Assembly: GCA_965216905.1 (NCBI GenBank)
Contig: OZ244213.1
Coordinates: 1,984,001-2,048,000 of the forward strand
DNA from: G965216905 sp965216905
Lineage (GTDB): Bacteria > Actinomycetota > Acidimicrobiia > Spongiisociales > ZC4RG35
DNA: 64,000 bases
Direction of reading: 5' to 3'
Shown here: piece after piece, positions 25,263-33,423 of the stretch
How positions within the stretch are numbered: position 1 is the first letter of the stretch
Layout: every line of letters starts with the position of its first letter
The notes under the pieces: generated by a model
Databases searched by the model: none
Told to the model about the DNA's origin: nothing
What the model saw: only the letters and a program-made list of their open reading frames with translations
Translations under genes and position numbers: made by a program

Positions 25263-25268
25263 TATACT
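25263..25268 (+). promoter_or_regulatory. Probable -10 of the tRNA-Trp/secE promoter
   Basis: TATACT, with TTTCCC 17 bp upstream, lies 23 bp before tRNA-Trp; it probably starts the tRNA-Trp–secE–nusG transcript. Confidence 0.5.
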
Positions 25269-25290
25269 GGTGTCGGCCTACGAACCCCCG

Positions 25291-25365
25291 AGGGGTGTAG
25301 CTCTAATTGGTTAGAGCGCCGGTCTCCAAAACCGGAGGTTGGGGGTTCGAGTCCCTCCACCCCTG
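25291..25365 (+). tRNA. tRNA-Trp (CCA)
   Basis: The acceptor AGGGGTG pairs with CACCCCT, discriminator G. The anticodon stem CCGGT/ACCGG encloses CTCCAAA, anticodon CCA. Its position before secE is conserved in bacteria. Confidence 0.97.
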
Positions 25366-25450
25366 CGACCCCCGGGCCCAGGAGTATGGCCCGGGAGTAT
25401 GGTCCCGGGAGCACGACTCGGGAACACACGGCCCGGGACTCCGGCCGGTG
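25366..25450 (+). repeat. Short repeats between tRNA-Trp and secE
   Basis: Variants of CCCGGGAGTATGG recur (GGCCCAGGAGTATGG, GCCCGGGAGTATGG, TCCCGGGAGCACG, CTCGGGAACACACGG, GCCCGGGACTCCGG). They form an imperfect short-period array of GC-rich hairpin-capable units. No coding potential is evident. Confidence 0.6.
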
Positions 25451-25522
25451 ATGTGAGCACGGATCGATCAAACGGACCCAGAGTGAAGTTCAGCCGAGAA
25501 CGCACGTTGAACGGATGAGAGC

Positions 25523-25870
25523 ATGAACCGAGAGATGCGCCGTATGGCCGAAAGGCAAGAACGGCGACAGAAGAAGCAAGAGGCGAAGTCCGGCAGCTCG
25601 CCGCGTGCCGCCGCGAGTGCCCGCGCCGCCGGAGGTGCCGGTCGCCCACGTGAGCAGGCGGACCGGGGTTCGTTGTTCCAGCGGATCGCCCGATTCCTCC
25701 ACGACGTCCGGGTCGAGATGCGCAAGGTCTCGTGGCCGACCCGTGATCAGATGGTGTCGTTCACGATCGTCACGGTCGTCACCACCGTTGTCCTCACCAT
25801 TCTGGTGTTCGGCCTCGACGCCGGGCTCAAGGAGCTCGTCTTCCTGGCGATCGGGCAATCCAATGGCTGA
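25523..25870 (+). CDS. secE: Preprotein translocase subunit SecE
   Basis: SecE clamps SecY in the protein-export channel. The 115-aa protein has a basic, Ala/Arg-rich N-terminal extension (1–50) and the conserved RIARFLHDVRVEMRKVSWPT amphipathic helix. One membrane helix follows (about 78–105), the usual single-TM bacterial form. The stop overlaps the nusG start region (nusG ATG at 25863). Confidence 0.96.
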   Translation: MNREMRRMAERQERRQKKQEAKSGSSPRAAASARAAGGAGRPREQADRGSLFQRIARFLHDVRVEMRKVSWPTRDQMVSFTIVTVVTTVVLTILVFGLDAGLKELVFLAIGQSNG

Positions 25871-26474
25871 GACGACTCCCGACGACGTCCTCGAGGAGAT
25901 CGAGGAAGAGGAGGCTCCGCCCCAGGTCAGCCCGTACGACATGCCGGGTGACTGGTACGTGATCCACTCGTACTCCGGCTACGAGAACAAGGTGAAGGTC
26001 AACCTCGAGTCGCGCATGAAGTCGATGCACCTGGAGGACCGCATCCACGAGGTCGTCATCCCGATGGAGGACGTGGTCGAGATCCGCAACGGCAAGCGGG
26101 TGACCGTTTCCAAGAAGGTGTTCCCGGGATACATCCTCGTCCGCCTCGTCTTGGACGACGACTCGTGGTACGCCGTCCGGAACACCCCAGGGGTCACCGG
26201 CTTCGTGGGGGGCAACAACAAGCCGACACCGCTGTCGCGGCGCGAGGTGGAACGTTTCCTCGGATTCCAGAAGGAAGAGGACAAACCCAAACCACGGTTC
26301 AAACCCGAATGGGAGGTCGGCGAGGTCGTCAGGGTCGTCACTGGTCCGTTTGCCGACTTCAACGGCAAGATCGAAGGCATCGACCTCGATCAGTCGAAGG
26401 TCACCGTCCTCGTCAACATCTTCGGCCGGGACACCCCGGTCGAGCTCGGGTTCGAAGACATCCACAAGAGCTGA
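25863..26474 (+). CDS. nusG: Transcription termination/antitermination factor NusG
   Basis: NusG binds RNA polymerase and links it to Rho or the ribosome. The 203-aa protein has an acidic N-terminal extension (1–28), the NGN domain (WYVIHSYSGYENKVK to FVGG) and the C-terminal KOW domain (EVVRVVTGPFADFNGKIE). It overlaps secE by 8 bp. Confidence 0.98.
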   Translation: MAETTPDDVLEEIEEEEAPPQVSPYDMPGDWYVIHSYSGYENKVKVNLESRMKSMHLEDRIHEVVIPMEDVVEIRNGKRVTVSKKVFPGYILVRLVLDDDSWYAVRNTPGVTGFVGGNNKPTPLSRREVERFLGFQKEEDKPKPRFKPEWEVGEVVRVVTGPFADFNGKIEGIDLDQSKVTVLVNIFGRDTPVELGFEDIHKS

Positions 26475-26534
26475 GTCACACACCGTCGTCGCCCTCGTCG
26501 GCGCCGTTCATCGTTCGAATGCACAGGAGATCTG

Positions 26535-26963
26535 ATGGGTAGAAGGAAGCTGGCCGCGGTCGTCAAGATGCAACTCCCGGCCGGGCAGGCCACGCCGGCG
26601 CCGCCGGTGGGAACCGCGCTCGGTCCGCATGGCGTCAACCTCATGGACTTCGTGAAGGCGTACAACGACGCGACCGCCAACCAGCGTGGACAGATCATCC
26701 CGGTCGAGATCTCGATCTTCGAGGATCGCAGCTTCGACTTCATCACCAAGACGCCTCCCGCGGCGGCACTGCTGCGGCAGGCGGCGAAGGTGGACAAGGG
26801 GTCGTCCGTCCCGCACATGGAGAAGGTGGGCAAGGTCACGCGCGCCCAGGTCAAAGAGATTGCCGAGACCAAGATGCCCGACCTCAACGCCAACGACATC
26901 GAGGCCGCCATGAAGATCGTCGAGGGAACCGCCCGTTCGATGGGTATCACCGTCGAAGGCTGA
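26535..26963 (+). CDS. rplK: 50S ribosomal protein L11
   Basis: The gene encodes a 142-aa L11, part of the GTPase-associated centre. Landmarks are KMQLPAGQATPAPPVGTALG, the hinge region around KTPPAAALL, and the RNA-binding C-terminal segment ending EGTARSMGITVEG. AGGAGA precedes ATG 26535. rplK and rplA form the usual pair. Confidence 0.98.
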   Translation: MGRRKLAAVVKMQLPAGQATPAPPVGTALGPHGVNLMDFVKAYNDATANQRGQIIPVEISIFEDRSFDFITKTPPAAALLRQAAKVDKGSSVPHMEKVGKVTRAQVKEIAETKMPDLNANDIEAAMKIVEGTARSMGITVEG

Positions 26964-27031
26964 ACCGAACACGAAACAGACAACCGTGGGAGGCGGGTCG
27001 AGCTCGCCGTCCGGACCACAGGAGGAATGAC

Positions 27032-27748
27032 ATGCCCAAACACGGCAAACGGTACGACAGTGCCGCCCGATCGTACGACAAGCACACGCCATACTCGGCG
27101 ACCGAGGCCATCGACCTCGTGAAGATGTTTGCCACCGCCAAGTTCGACGAGAGCATCGACGTGGTCCTGCGGTTGGGGATCGATCCCCGCAAGGCCGATC
27201 AACTCGTGCGCGGGACGGTGTCGCTCCCGCACGGAACCGGCCAGAACGTTCGCGTGGCGGTCTTTGCTCCGGCTGACCGCCACAAGGAGGCGACCGACGC
27301 CGGCGCCGACATCGTCGGTGGTAAGGAGCTGGCGGAAGCGATCGCCGCGGGCGGCAGCCTCGATTTCGACCTGGCGATCGCCACCCCGGACATGATGGCC
27401 GAGGTTGGGAAGCTCGGACGGATCCTCGGTCCCCGAGGGCTGATGCCGAATCCCAAAGCGGGGACGGTCACCCCGGACGTGTCCAAAGCCGTCTCGGAGT
27501 TCAAGGCGGGTCGAATCGAGTATCGAAACGACCGCTACGGGAACGTGCATGTCCCGATCGGCAAGGCGTCGTTCTCGGCCGAGATGCTCGTGGAGAATCT
27601 GAGCGCATTGGCGGCGGAGATCATCCGTCAGCGTCCGGCTGCGGCGAAGGGCAGGTTCGTCCGTTCGCTGTCCGTGTCGTCGACCATGGGCCCCGGCGTC
27701 AAGGTGGACACCGGCCGGCTCGAGGAGCTCGTCGGCGCGTCGACGTGA
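27032..27748 (+). CDS. rplA: 50S ribosomal protein L1
   Basis: The gene encodes a 238-aa L1, which forms the L1 stalk at the E site. The signature region ATPDMMAEVGKLGRILGPRG and MPNPKAGTVTPDV is intact, as is FKAGRIEYRNDRYGNVHVPIG. ACAGGAGGAATGAC precedes ATG 27032. Confidence 0.98.
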   Translation: MPKHGKRYDSAARSYDKHTPYSATEAIDLVKMFATAKFDESIDVVLRLGIDPRKADQLVRGTVSLPHGTGQNVRVAVFAPADRHKEATDAGADIVGGKELAEAIAAGGSLDFDLAIATPDMMAEVGKLGRILGPRGLMPNPKAGTVTPDVSKAVSEFKAGRIEYRNDRYGNVHVPIGKASFSAEMLVENLSALAAEIIRQRPAAAKGRFVRSLSVSSTMGPGVKVDTGRLEELVGAST

Positions 27749-28140
27749 TCTTCGACCGGCTCGGCGATCGGATGCCCCAGGTTCTTCCTGGCAATTGATC
27801 GCAGCCCGTGACATAGTGGAGGCAGGTCAGGGGTCTCCTGGATGAACTGGGTGGAATGAGACCGCTTCTCCACCCACTGTCCCCGGACCGGAGTTGAGAA
27901 CGGGTAGCCCGTGATCATGTCCCGGTGGACCCGGCGGATGCCGGGCGTTGGTGCCGGGCGGTGGACACCGACCGATCAGATCCACCGCCGGGAACCTGGT
28001 CACCGTGGGAATCACGGGAATGGTGACCTGGCGAGATCCATACCCGCCGACCCTCCGGGGAACCTGGGAGACCCCTCCTCGTGTTCTTCTCCCGATCCAG
28101 CGTCGCCGACCCAGCGTCGCCCGATGGTGCGTCGCGGTGG
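27749..28140 (+). other. Non-coding gap between rplA and the rplJ promoter region
   Basis: About 390 bp without a supported gene. It contains a small hairpin CCAGG-TTCTT-CCTGG at about 27780, a CATAGT hexamer at 27812–27817 that could be a -10, and a 7-bp stem GGGTGGA/TCCACCC at 27849–27875. Open frames here lack ribosome-binding sites and family features. Confidence 0.5.
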
Positions 28141-28152
28141 ATCGACCCCGGA

Positions 28153-28183
28153 TTGGCCGGTGCGGATCGATCCGAATTACACT
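28153..28183 (+). promoter_or_regulatory. Possible promoter upstream of the L10 leader
   Basis: TTGGCC, 19 bases, then TACACT would start transcription close to 28190, just before the L10 leader structure. Confidence 0.3.
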
Positions 28184-28204
28184 TCCGTCTTCACATTCGA
28201 TCAC

Positions 28205-28315
28205 TGGCCTCAGACCGTCGGTGTCCCTCGGGACCGAAAGAAGCAATCGCCGACGCAGGTCGCTCCTCCGAGCCCCTGGTGTGCGACGCGCAGGTCTGTA
28301 CCCGGGGGTTTGATG
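28205..28315 (+). ncRNA. L10_leader: L10 leader (autoregulatory mRNA element)
   Basis: Upstream of rplJ a three-part nested stem is visible: GACC 28213–28216 with GGTC 28258–28261, GTCGG 28217–28221 with CCGAC 28250–28254, and GTCCC 28223–28227 with GGAC 28231–28234. An asymmetric purine-rich internal loop (CGAAAGAAGCAATC) follows the inner stem. This matches the layout of the L10(L12)4-binding leader that controls rplJ–rplL in many bacteria. Downstream G/C-rich hairpins may act as attenuator parts. The assignment is by structure and position only. Confidence 0.6.
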
Positions 28316-28343
28316 TGTTCAGTACACGAAGGAGCAACCAGGA

Positions 28344-29120
28344 ATGCCAAGACCTGAGAAGGTCCAGGCGGTGGCCGCGATCAAAGAGCGGATCGAAGAA
28401 GCTCAAGGCGTCTTCGTCACCGAGTTCCGTGGGATGTCGGTGAAGCAGCTCTCAGAGCTGCGTCGATCGCTGCGTGACGCAGGTGCCGAGTACAAGGTCG
28501 TCAAGATGACGTTGGCCCGGCGCGCCGTGGACGAGCTCGGCATCGACGGTCTCACGGAGCATCTCGTGGGTCCGACGGCGTTGACCTTTGCCAAGGCCGA
28601 CGTGGTTCAGGCGGCCAAGGCGCTGCGTGACGCCGGGAACAGTTATGAGGCACTCGTCATCAAGGCGGGCGTGCTGAGCGGCGGCATCGTCGTTCCCGCC
28701 GAGCAGGTGGCGACACTGGCAGACATCGAGCCACGGGAGGTGCTGCTCGCCAAGATCGCCGGTGCCGCCAAGGCACCGTTGTTCAAGGCGGCGGGCATGT
28801 TCCAGTCGTTCACCAGGGACGCGGCGTCGATGCTGTCTCAGCTCCTCGAGAAGAAGGAAGCCGAGGGCCCAACCGCGGTTGCGGAGCCCGAGGCGTCTTC
28901 CACCGAGGAGTCCGTGCCGGTCGACGATGTCGAGGACGAGGCACCAGCCGGCGAGCCTGCTGGCGACTCGGCTGGCGACTCGGTCGATGACGACCCCGCC
29001 GAGACACCAACGGGAGATGCCGCGGAGCAAACCGCCGACGAACCCCCATCCGAAGAAACGACGAGTGAAGAAACCGGTGCGGCGCCCGCGGCCGACGCCG
29101 AGACCTCCGAGGAGGAATGA
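28344..29120 (+). CDS. rplJ: 50S ribosomal protein L10 with long acidic C-terminal tail
   Basis: L10 anchors L7/L12 dimers to the stalk base. The normal protein is present (about 1–172): KVQAVAAIKERIEEAQGVFV, FRGMSVKQLSELRRSLR and the C-terminal L12-binding helix FQSFTRDAASMLSQLLEKKE. It is followed by about 85 extra residues made almost only of E, D, A, P, T, S and G, with no Lys or Arg. The 258-aa length compares with 165–180 aa in most bacteria. AAGGAG precedes ATG 28344. The stop overlaps a possible ATG of rplL at 29117. Confidence 0.95.
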   Translation: MPRPEKVQAVAAIKERIEEAQGVFVTEFRGMSVKQLSELRRSLRDAGAEYKVVKMTLARRAVDELGIDGLTEHLVGPTALTFAKADVVQAAKALRDAGNSYEALVIKAGVLSGGIVVPAEQVATLADIEPREVLLAKIAGAAKAPLFKAAGMFQSFTRDAASMLSQLLEKKEAEGPTAVAEPEASSTEESVPVDDVEDEAPAGEPAGDSAGDSVDDDPAETPTGDAAEQTADEPPSEETTSEETGAAPAADAETSEEE

Positions 29121-29122
29121 GC

Positions 29123-29509
29123 ATGGCCAAAATGTCAACCGACGATCTGTTGTCGACGTTCGAGGAGATGACCGTCCTCGAACTCAAGGAGTTCCTCGAT
29201 GCGTTCGAGGAGCGCTTCGACGTGACCGCGGCGGCGCCGATGGCGGTCGCCGCTGCGCCGGCCGGTGGCGGCGAGGGCGCAGCCGCGGTGGAGGAGCAGG
29301 ACGAGTTCGACGTCATCCTCACCGGAGCCGGGAGCGAGAAGATCAAGGTCATCAAAGAGGTCCGGGCGATCACCAGCCTCGGACTCAAAGAGGCCAAGGA
29401 TCTCGTCGACAGTGCACCCAAGCCGGTGCTCGAGGCGGTCGACAAGGAAGTGGCCGACAAGGCACGGGAGCAGCTCGAAGCGGCCGGAGCGTCCGTCGAG
29501 GTCAAGTGA
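29123..29509 (+). CDS. rplL: 50S ribosomal protein L7/L12
   Basis: L7/L12 forms the flexible stalk that recruits translation factors. The 128-aa protein has the dimerisation domain (LLSTFEEMTVLELKEFLDAF), an Ala/Gly hinge and the C-terminal domain with KIKVIKEVRAITSLGLKEAK. GAGGAGGAATGAGC precedes; ATG 29123 has better spacing than the in-frame ATG 29117. The gene is followed by a strong terminator. Confidence 0.98.
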   Translation: MAKMSTDDLLSTFEEMTVLELKEFLDAFEERFDVTAAAPMAVAAAPAGGGEGAAAVEEQDEFDVILTGAGSEKIKVIKEVRAITSLGLKEAKDLVDSAPKPVLEAVDKEVADKAREQLEAAGASVEVK

Positions 29510-29538
29510 ACCCGACCGGCCACATGCCGGAACACCGA

Positions 29539-29577
29539 GCGGGCCCCGGGGAAGACTCCCCGGGGCCCGCTTTCTTT
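29539..29577 (+). terminator. Rho-independent terminator after rplL
   Basis: The 13-bp stem GCGGGCCCCGGGG/CCCCGGGGCCCGC with loop AAGACT is followed by TTTCTTT. It ends the rplJ–rplL transcript before the convergent pepN. Confidence 0.95.
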
Positions 29578-29607
29578 GGTGGGGGCTCGATTGGAGGGTT
29601 CTCGGCC

Positions 29608-32154
29608 TCAGAGTTCCGCGGTGTATCGCCCCTGCTCCCGGAGGCGAAGGTCTCGATTGGCGCGCAGGCGCTCGAGGTTCTGGGCGACGGCGGTCGTGAT
29701 GTGGGGGTTCTCGGTCTCGGCGAAGAACGCTTCGATGTCGGCGACCAGCTCCGGTCGGGACAGCTTCGGCAGCCCCTCGACGGCTCGGCGGATCGTCATG
29801 GGCGGCATCATCGCAGTCAGTTCGTCCCACCCGCGTCGGAGGTGTCGCCAGGCGTGGGGCCCGGAGTCGCGTCGCGCCAGCAGCGAGCCGTAGACCCAGC
29901 TCACATCTTGTGTCCGGATTCGGCCATCGCGCATCGCCTCGATCACAGCGTCGACTGCTTCCTCGTCGTCGACGAGGCCGATTGCCTGGAGGATGCGCAT
30001 CTCGATCTGCGGCGTGGGCGCCTCCCGCTTGGCGGCCAGCAGGTGCTCGACCGTGGCCGCGTCTCCTTGCGCCGAGGTTATGAACAGCGCCGCCTGTGCC
30101 ACATCGGGATCGATCGACGCAGGGCCTGCCAGCCACTCGGCCGATGTGATGCCGGCGCGTTCGATGACCGCTGGATCGGCGGCTTGTAGGCCCAACGCCG
30201 AGAGAGCCAGACCCCGGAGACGGCGATCGAGTGAGGAGTCCTCCGGGCGAGGTTCCCATCCCAGGTGATCGAAGAGGGGACCGTAGAGGGCGCGGACGAC
30301 GTCGGCGAAGGCTTCCAGCTTGTCGTCGGGCACCACATGGTGGCGGATGTCTGCGATTGAGCTGGTGATGGTCTGCCAGATGGCGAACTCCGACTCATGG
30401 CGGAACGCCATGGCGAGATCGACGTACTCGTGGACCGATCGGTGCCCGTTCTGTACGAACGCCCAAGCGTCGTCGACGGTCACGAAGCGTTCGAGATCCT
30501 CCAGCTCATCGAGGTGGTCGAGCAACCCGTCGAAGGTCGCCTGGTCGTAGGCGGTCCGGTAGAAGCCGTGTCCACCGGCGTTGGCGATCAGCCAGTCCGG
30601 TTCCCCGTCGAGGTTGATCGTCTCGGACGCCCCGGTCACCAGCCGTTTCACCACGAACGGCCGGCCGTCGATGGCGCCACGGATCTGAACCGGGATCTTC
30701 CAGGCGGTCTGGTCGGACTCGTCGGGTAGCGCCAGGTATCGGTGTTGATCCAATCGGATTGCCGGTCCATCGACGACGACATCGAGCAGTGGGTGACCCG
30801 CCTGGAGGATCCAGCTGTCCATGATCGATCCCACGTCGGTGTGGCTGGCGTCATCGAGCGCGCTCCAGAGGTCGGCAGTGACGGTGTTGCCGTGTGCGTG
30901 GCGACGCAGGTAAGCAGAGACGCCGGATCGGAACTGTGCCTCACCGAGGAACTGTTCCATCATGCGAAGCACCGCCGAACCCTTGCCATAGGTGAGAGCG
31001 TCGAACATCTCGTTCGCTTCCTCGGGGGATCCAACGGCGAACTCGACCGGCCTCGACGTGGCCAACGCGTCGACGTCGAAGGCCCACGGTCGTTCGGTGG
31101 AGCCGAAGGTCGACCAGCGTTTCCATTCGGGCTTCATGGCGTCCGTGGCCTTCATCTCCATGAAGGTCGCGAAGGCCTCGTTGAGCCAAATCCCGTTCCA
31201 CCACTCCATGGTGACCAGGTCGCCGAACCACATGTGGGCGAGCTCGTGACCGATGACGTCCAGTACCCGGATGAGCTCACCCTGACTCGCCGTGTCCAGA
31301 TCGACGAGGAGCGCAGTCTCCCGGAAAGTCACGCAGCCGAGGTTCTCCATTGCTCCGGCGGCGAAATCGGGGATTGCCACGAGGTCGATCTTGTCGCTCG
31401 GGTAGGGGATTCCGTAGTAGTCGCTGAGGTATCGGAGACAGAAGGCGGCCGCTTCCAGGGCGAAGTCGGCGAGATGCGTGGTTCCGCGTCGCGTGACGAC
31501 TCGCAGTGGGACGCCGTCGACATCGACCGGATCGGTGACCTCGAAAGGCCCGACCACGAAGGCGACGAGGTAACTGGACATCTTCATCGTGTCCGCAAAC
31601 GAGATCTCGATCCGACCGTCCTCGGTGATCGTCCTCGACGTCTCGGGAGTATTGGAGACCGTCAGGACATCCGTAGGAACCACGAGCGTGATCCCGAAGG
31701 TCGCCTTCATCGCCGGCTCGTCGAAGCAGGGAAATGCACGTCGGGCGTCGGTCGCCTGGAACTGGGTCGTGGCGATGGTCTGGGTGACACCGTCGACGTC
31801 CTCGAACGTCGAGCGGTAGAAGCCATGCAGGCGATCGTTGAGCTCGCCGGAGAACCGGATGTGGAGCTGCGCAGGGCCGGGTCGGACCAGCGATTCGAAG
31901 CCGAACATCACCCGCTGGTAATCCTCGTCGGTCGTCATCGAGGTCATCGCCATCCGTTCACCGGAGCGCTCGAGGGCGACGTCGGAGATGTCGAGATCGA
32001 CGGCGTGCAAGGTGATGGTTTCCGTTGCCTCGACGACGTCGAGGTCGATGGTCACGGACCCTTCGAAGGTATGGCGCTCGAGGTCCGGTTCCAATCTGAT
32101 TCGGTAATGCGAAGGCACCACCGAACGAGGGAGTCGATGAGGGTTCTGTGTCAT
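29608..32154 (-). CDS. pepN: Aminopeptidase N (M1 family)
   Basis: PepN is a zinc aminopeptidase that trims peptides in the cytoplasm. The 848-aa length and layout match the actinobacterial type: an N-terminal beta domain, GAMENLGCVTFRE (substrate exopeptidase motif), HELAHMWFGD with the HExxH zinc site, WLNEAFATFMEM with the third ligand, and a long alpha-helical ERAP1-like C-terminal domain. It ends just after the rplL terminator and is divergent from serB; the two start regions share a CATATG. Confidence 0.96.
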   Translation of the reverse strand: MTQNPHRLPRSVVPSHYRIRLEPDLERHTFEGSVTIDLDVVEATETITLHAVDLDISDVALERSGERMAMTSMTTDEDYQRVMFGFESLVRPGPAQLHIRFSGELNDRLHGFYRSTFEDVDGVTQTIATTQFQATDARRAFPCFDEPAMKATFGITLVVPTDVLTVSNTPETSRTITEDGRIEISFADTMKMSSYLVAFVVGPFEVTDPVDVDGVPLRVVTRRGTTHLADFALEAAAFCLRYLSDYYGIPYPSDKIDLVAIPDFAAGAMENLGCVTFRETALLVDLDTASQGELIRVLDVIGHELAHMWFGDLVTMEWWNGIWLNEAFATFMEMKATDAMKPEWKRWSTFGSTERPWAFDVDALATSRPVEFAVGSPEEANEMFDALTYGKGSAVLRMMEQFLGEAQFRSGVSAYLRRHAHGNTVTADLWSALDDASHTDVGSIMDSWILQAGHPLLDVVVDGPAIRLDQHRYLALPDESDQTAWKIPVQIRGAIDGRPFVVKRLVTGASETINLDGEPDWLIANAGGHGFYRTAYDQATFDGLLDHLDELEDLERFVTVDDAWAFVQNGHRSVHEYVDLAMAFRHESEFAIWQTITSSIADIRHHVVPDDKLEAFADVVRALYGPLFDHLGWEPRPEDSSLDRRLRGLALSALGLQAADPAVIERAGITSAEWLAGPASIDPDVAQAALFITSAQGDAATVEHLLAAKREAPTPQIEMRILQAIGLVDDEEAVDAVIEAMRDGRIRTQDVSWVYGSLLARRDSGPHAWRHLRRGWDELTAMMPPMTIRRAVEGLPKLSRPELVADIEAFFAETENPHITTAVAQNLERLRANRDLRLREQGRYTAEL

Positions 32155-32205
32155 ATGAAGGCGGGGATGGTACCTACCGGAGAGATCGGTATTCTCGTCC
32201 GAGTA

Positions 32206-33411
32206 GTGAAGCGGTCAGTACTCGTGCGGGTGTCTGGGCGTGATCGGCCGGGCATCACGGCAGGGCTCATGGACGTGCTGGCGGCCGGAGGCGCCGAGAT
32301 CGGTGATGTCGAGCAGGTCCTGGTTCGGGGCCGGCTGAGCCTCGACATCCTGGTGGACCTCCCCGAGGAACAGTCGGTGCTCAAGGAGCTCCTATTCTAC
32401 GGGTGGGAGCAGGACATCCACCTCGACTTCGAAGTGGTCGAGTCCGCCCCCGCCGTGCGGGCTCCCGGTTCGGTCGTCACCATCATCGCACCCGAGGTCA
32501 CTCCTGCCGCCTTTGGATCTGTGGCCAGATCGGTTGCCGATGGTGGGGGCAACATCGATCGCATCGTGCGGATCTCTCGGTATCCGGTGGTCAGCTATGA
32601 GTTGGCAGTCAGCGGCGGCGACCTCGATCGGATGCGGCGGAGTCTCGGCAACGCCGCCAGTCTCCACGCGGTCGACATCGCAATCCAGGAGGAGGGGCTG
32701 ACCAGGCGGGCGAAACGCTTGGTGGTGTTGGACGTCGATTCGACCTTGATCCAGGACGAAGCGATCGAGTTGGTGGCGGAGGAGATCGGCATCGGCGCCC
32801 AGGTCGCCGACCTGACGCAGCGAGCCATGGAAGGGGCCATGGACTTCGAGGAGGCGCTGCGACAGCGGGTGGCGCTCTTCGCCGGAGCTCCCGTCGAGGT
32901 CTTGGCAGATGCCGCCGAGCAGATGCGGCTGACGCCGGGTGCTCGGACGTTCGTGCGAACGCTGAAGCGGTTGGGGATGAAGGTGGCGGCCGTGTCGGGT
33001 GGATTCGATGTGTTCGTCGAGCGACTGCGGGAGGAGCTGGATATGGATCATGTCGTCGCAAATCGATTGGAGATCCGCGATGGCGTGCTGACCGGGAACC
33101 TGCTCGGCGAGGTGGTCGATGGACCCGGCAAGGTGACCGCACTCCGCAAGATCGCCACATCGGAAGGCATTCCCCTGGCGCAGACAGTTGCGGTCGGCGA
33201 CGGTGCCAACGATGCGGACATGCTGTCCGTCGCCGGTCTCGGGATCGCCTTCAACGCCAAACCGGTCGCCCAGCAGGCCGCCGACACCACACTGAGCGTT
33301 CCCTATCTGGACGCCATCCTCTTCCTCCTCGGGATCCGTCGCGAAGAGATCGAAGCCGCCGACAGCCACGACGGAATCGCAGCTCGCACGGCCGCCGAAG
33401 CCCCTGAGTAG
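32206..33411 (+). CDS. serB: Phosphoserine phosphatase with N-terminal ACT domains
   Basis: SerB dephosphorylates O-phosphoserine in the last step of serine synthesis. The 401-aa protein has two ACT-type regulatory domains (about 3–80 and 88–165) and a HAD domain with VLDVDSTLIQDE (Asp nucleophile), KVAAVSGGFDVF and VGDGANDADML. GTG 32206 gives the usual ACT start VLVRVSGRDRPG; ATG 32155 and ATG 32167 in the same frame are alternatives, and none has a well-placed Shine–Dalgarno. It is followed 12 bp later by ppgK. Confidence 0.92.
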   Translation: MKRSVLVRVSGRDRPGITAGLMDVLAAGGAEIGDVEQVLVRGRLSLDILVDLPEEQSVLKELLFYGWEQDIHLDFEVVESAPAVRAPGSVVTIIAPEVTPAAFGSVARSVADGGGNIDRIVRISRYPVVSYELAVSGGDLDRMRRSLGNAASLHAVDIAIQEEGLTRRAKRLVVLDVDSTLIQDEAIELVAEEIGIGAQVADLTQRAMEGAMDFEEALRQRVALFAGAPVEVLADAAEQMRLTPGARTFVRTLKRLGMKVAAVSGGFDVFVERLREELDMDHVVANRLEIRDGVLTGNLLGEVVDGPGKVTALRKIATSEGIPLAQTVAVGDGANDADMLSVAGLGIAFNAKPVAQQAADTTLSVPYLDAILFLLGIRREEIEAADSHDGIAARTAAEAPE

Positions 33412-33423
33412 GCTCTCCGCTCG

